From the NCBI RefSeq assembly GCF_017352135.1, contig NZ_CP071455.1, positions 496,001-560,000 of the forward strand: a stretch of 64,000 nucleotides of DNA, read 5' to 3'. The notes below the pieces were generated by a model. That model did not search any database. It was not told the DNA's origin and saw only the letters and a program-made list of their open reading frames with translations. This document shows, in pieces, positions 62,947 to 64,000 of this stretch (position 1 is its first letter; each line of letters opens with the position of its first letter). The DNA comes from Rhizobium lentis (GTDB lineage: Bacteria; Pseudomonadota; Alphaproteobacteria; Rhizobiales; Rhizobiaceae). The position numbers and the translations under genes are program-made.

Positions 62947-63181
62947 ATGTCTGCAGGCCATGAGCCACTGGCTCGCATTGACACGGTCTTGAGGGTTCGT
63001 CCCGAGCTCCAGTACTTTTGTCATTTCAGGCTCGTGGAGCCTTTCTCATCCCGATGCAGGCTCAGGATGGGCAGCATTTCATATCGCCATCAGGGGCGAT
63101 GGAGAGCCCGGATTTAAGCTTGTCACGCTCAAGGCAGGAGATGTGATCTTACCGCCACAGCCTGCAGACCAAGGGATGTAA
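62947..63181 (+). pseudogene. Cupin_6-type AraC regulator N-terminal remnant
   Basis: ATG at 62947 reads MSAGHEPLARIDTVLRVRPE then LQYFCHFR; a second frame continues LSHPDAGSGWAAFHIAIRGDGE then VTLKAGDVILPPQ and a stop. Both match the N-terminal sensing domain of AraC regulators like those at 44329 and 45481. A frameshift near 63035 and loss of the DNA-binding domain make it a remnant. Confidence 0.65.
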
Positions 63182-63396
63182 GGCGCCTGCACAATCGCCA
63201 TTGAGATACCGGGCGGACCGTGCCCTGTGGCGAAATCGGCGATCATTTGGTCAACGTATTCGCCGTGGCGCTGCAGATTGGTGTCACCCCGTACGATCGG
63301 CAGATGCGGAGCCGATGCGGCCTGAGAAAAAGCCGGAACGGAGAAGCTTGCTGAGGCAGCCAGAGCTGCCTGCAGGAGGTTTCTAGTGACGGTCAT
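63160..63396 (-). pseudogene. Serine-hydrolase (beta-lactamase-like) N-terminal fragment
   Basis: From ATG at 63396, a signal peptide (MTVTRNLLQAALAASASFSVPAFSQA) and the first mature residues (YVDQMIADFATGHGPPGISMAIVQAPYIP) match the start of class C-like serine hydrolases. Similarity ends near WSAG and the frame then runs into the regulator remnant on the other strand. The SxxK active site is missing. Confidence 0.6.
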
Positions 63397-63878
63397 GGTT
63401 TGATCCTCTGGCGCAAGGGAATGCCTTTGGCTGCATCGGGTCCGATGCCCCTTACGTAACGTTGATTTTAAGATTGCTCGAAAGAAAAGCCGATTGGGTG
63501 CGTGGTCCCTGTTCAGGCTTTAGCGGTGAAAGAGTGTGAGAACTTCGTGCATTTGGTTCGTCTGCTCCTTGCGTTGCGATGAACAAAAGTTAGGAGGAAC
63601 CTCAGGCATTGTGGATGGCCGTGCCGCTCACTCTCTTGTCCCAGAGGATCGTTTCACGATGGCCAAGTGCGGTCGAGTTCAGGCGCGTCTACAATCGGGC
63701 CGACCCGACAGATCTGCATTGAAAAGACGAAACGAACATCACGCCGTCGTCCAATGGGTAGGACTTCAGGTTGCGTTTTTGCTGACTTTTGGGCTGCTCG
63801 TGACAAGGCTAACTTATCCTGGTCACGAACGAAATGAACCGCCGCGAGTGAGCTGGTTGAGTTCAAAAGGAGAAACGC
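63397..63878. other. About 0.5 kb with no recognisable gene
   Basis: Frames here are short or lack ribosome-binding sites and family resemblance. The final 100 bases contain AAAAGGAG before the isochorismatase-like gene, and a promoter for it probably lies within this stretch. Confidence 0.4.
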
Positions 63879-64000
63879 AATGACCAACCGCACCTACGAA
63901 CCTCTTACCGCCGACAATGCCGCCGTCATTCTGGTCGACCATCAGGTTGGTCTCATGACAGGCGTGCGTGATTATTCCACTGGCGAACTCAAACACAATG
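63879..64000 (+). CDS. Isochorismatase-family hydrolase, 5' part
   Basis: ATG after AAAAGGAG opens MTNRTYEPLTADNAAVILVDHQ, then GLMTGVRDYSTGELKHN, the N-terminus of a cysteine-hydrolase of the isochorismatase/YcaC group. The catalytic Asp is in ILVDHQ. The gene runs off the window at residue 40. Confidence 0.85.

Overview
The window looks like an accessory replicon (probably a plasmid) of a Rhizobium-type alphaproteobacterium. The protein styles are rhizobial: a Blh/BigR persulfide operon, ROK-controlled sugar ABC operons, a FixL-like kinase and an IS66/IS21/IS481 complement. There are no housekeeping, rRNA or tRNA genes, and the second half is full of transposon scars and gene fragments. The assignment is inferred from gene content only.

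Layout. (1) 0.2-8.6 kb holds a low-oxygen/fermentative stress block: a FixL-like hybrid kinase without the haem histidine, two zinc alcohol dehydrogenases, a CBS-BON protein, a transmembrane-only ABC exporter half, an acetyl-CoA hydrolase/CoA-transferase and a broken uspA. A perfect FNR/FixK palindrome lies at 4780-4793. (2) 8.7-12.4 kb is one minus-strand operon: Met-rich EF-hand protein, small hypothetical, PepSY protein, cytochrome b561, response regulator and sensor kinase. (3) 12.4-15.3 kb is a sulfide/persulfide operon (blh, bigR-like, two YeeE/YedE halves) whose sulfite exporter is reduced to a stub beside a DUF5676-like gene; an AT-rich dyad lies in front. (4) 15.3-18.5 kb is an accessory patch with an HExxH/ExxAD protein of unknown family and a small protein coupled to a frameshifted zeta-type kinase. 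(5) 18.7-36.8 kb is a carbohydrate island: a ten-gene CUT1 ABC/catabolic operon, an LrgA/LrgB pair, two ROK repressors, a HAD phosphatase, an RbsD/FucU mutarotase, an SDR and a xylose-type ABC transporter. Three of its promoters share TTTGT...ACAAA-like dyads and a TTGACT hexamer.

(6) 36.9-51.5 kb begins with an IS481 stub fused to a GlxA-type regulator fragment. It continues with a MocR regulator divergent from a cupin/AhpD/HD operon, then several regulator-plus-oxidoreductase modules (AraC with aldo-keto reductase, AraC with MDR plus SDR, CGNR regulator with alpha/beta hydrolase). It ends with a chimeric DUF1349-corrinoid protein. (7) 51.7-58.3 kb is a mobile-element graveyard: an intact IS66-family element with an 8-bp target duplication (CAATGTAG), a RelB/ParE pair, a dead IS21 istB sitting in a homoserine-dehydrogenase-like gene, and remnants of MFS and MscS genes. 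(8) 58.4-62.8 kb carries LysR, pirin, HSL-type esterase and GMC oxidoreductase on one strand. (9) The last kilobase has two more gene fragments and the start of an isochorismatase-family gene.

The best leads for undescribed biology are the shared-operator sugar/LrgAB regulon, the Met-rich EF-hand/b561/two-component operon, the HExxH protein beside the damaged zeta module, and the DUF1349-corrinoid chimera.
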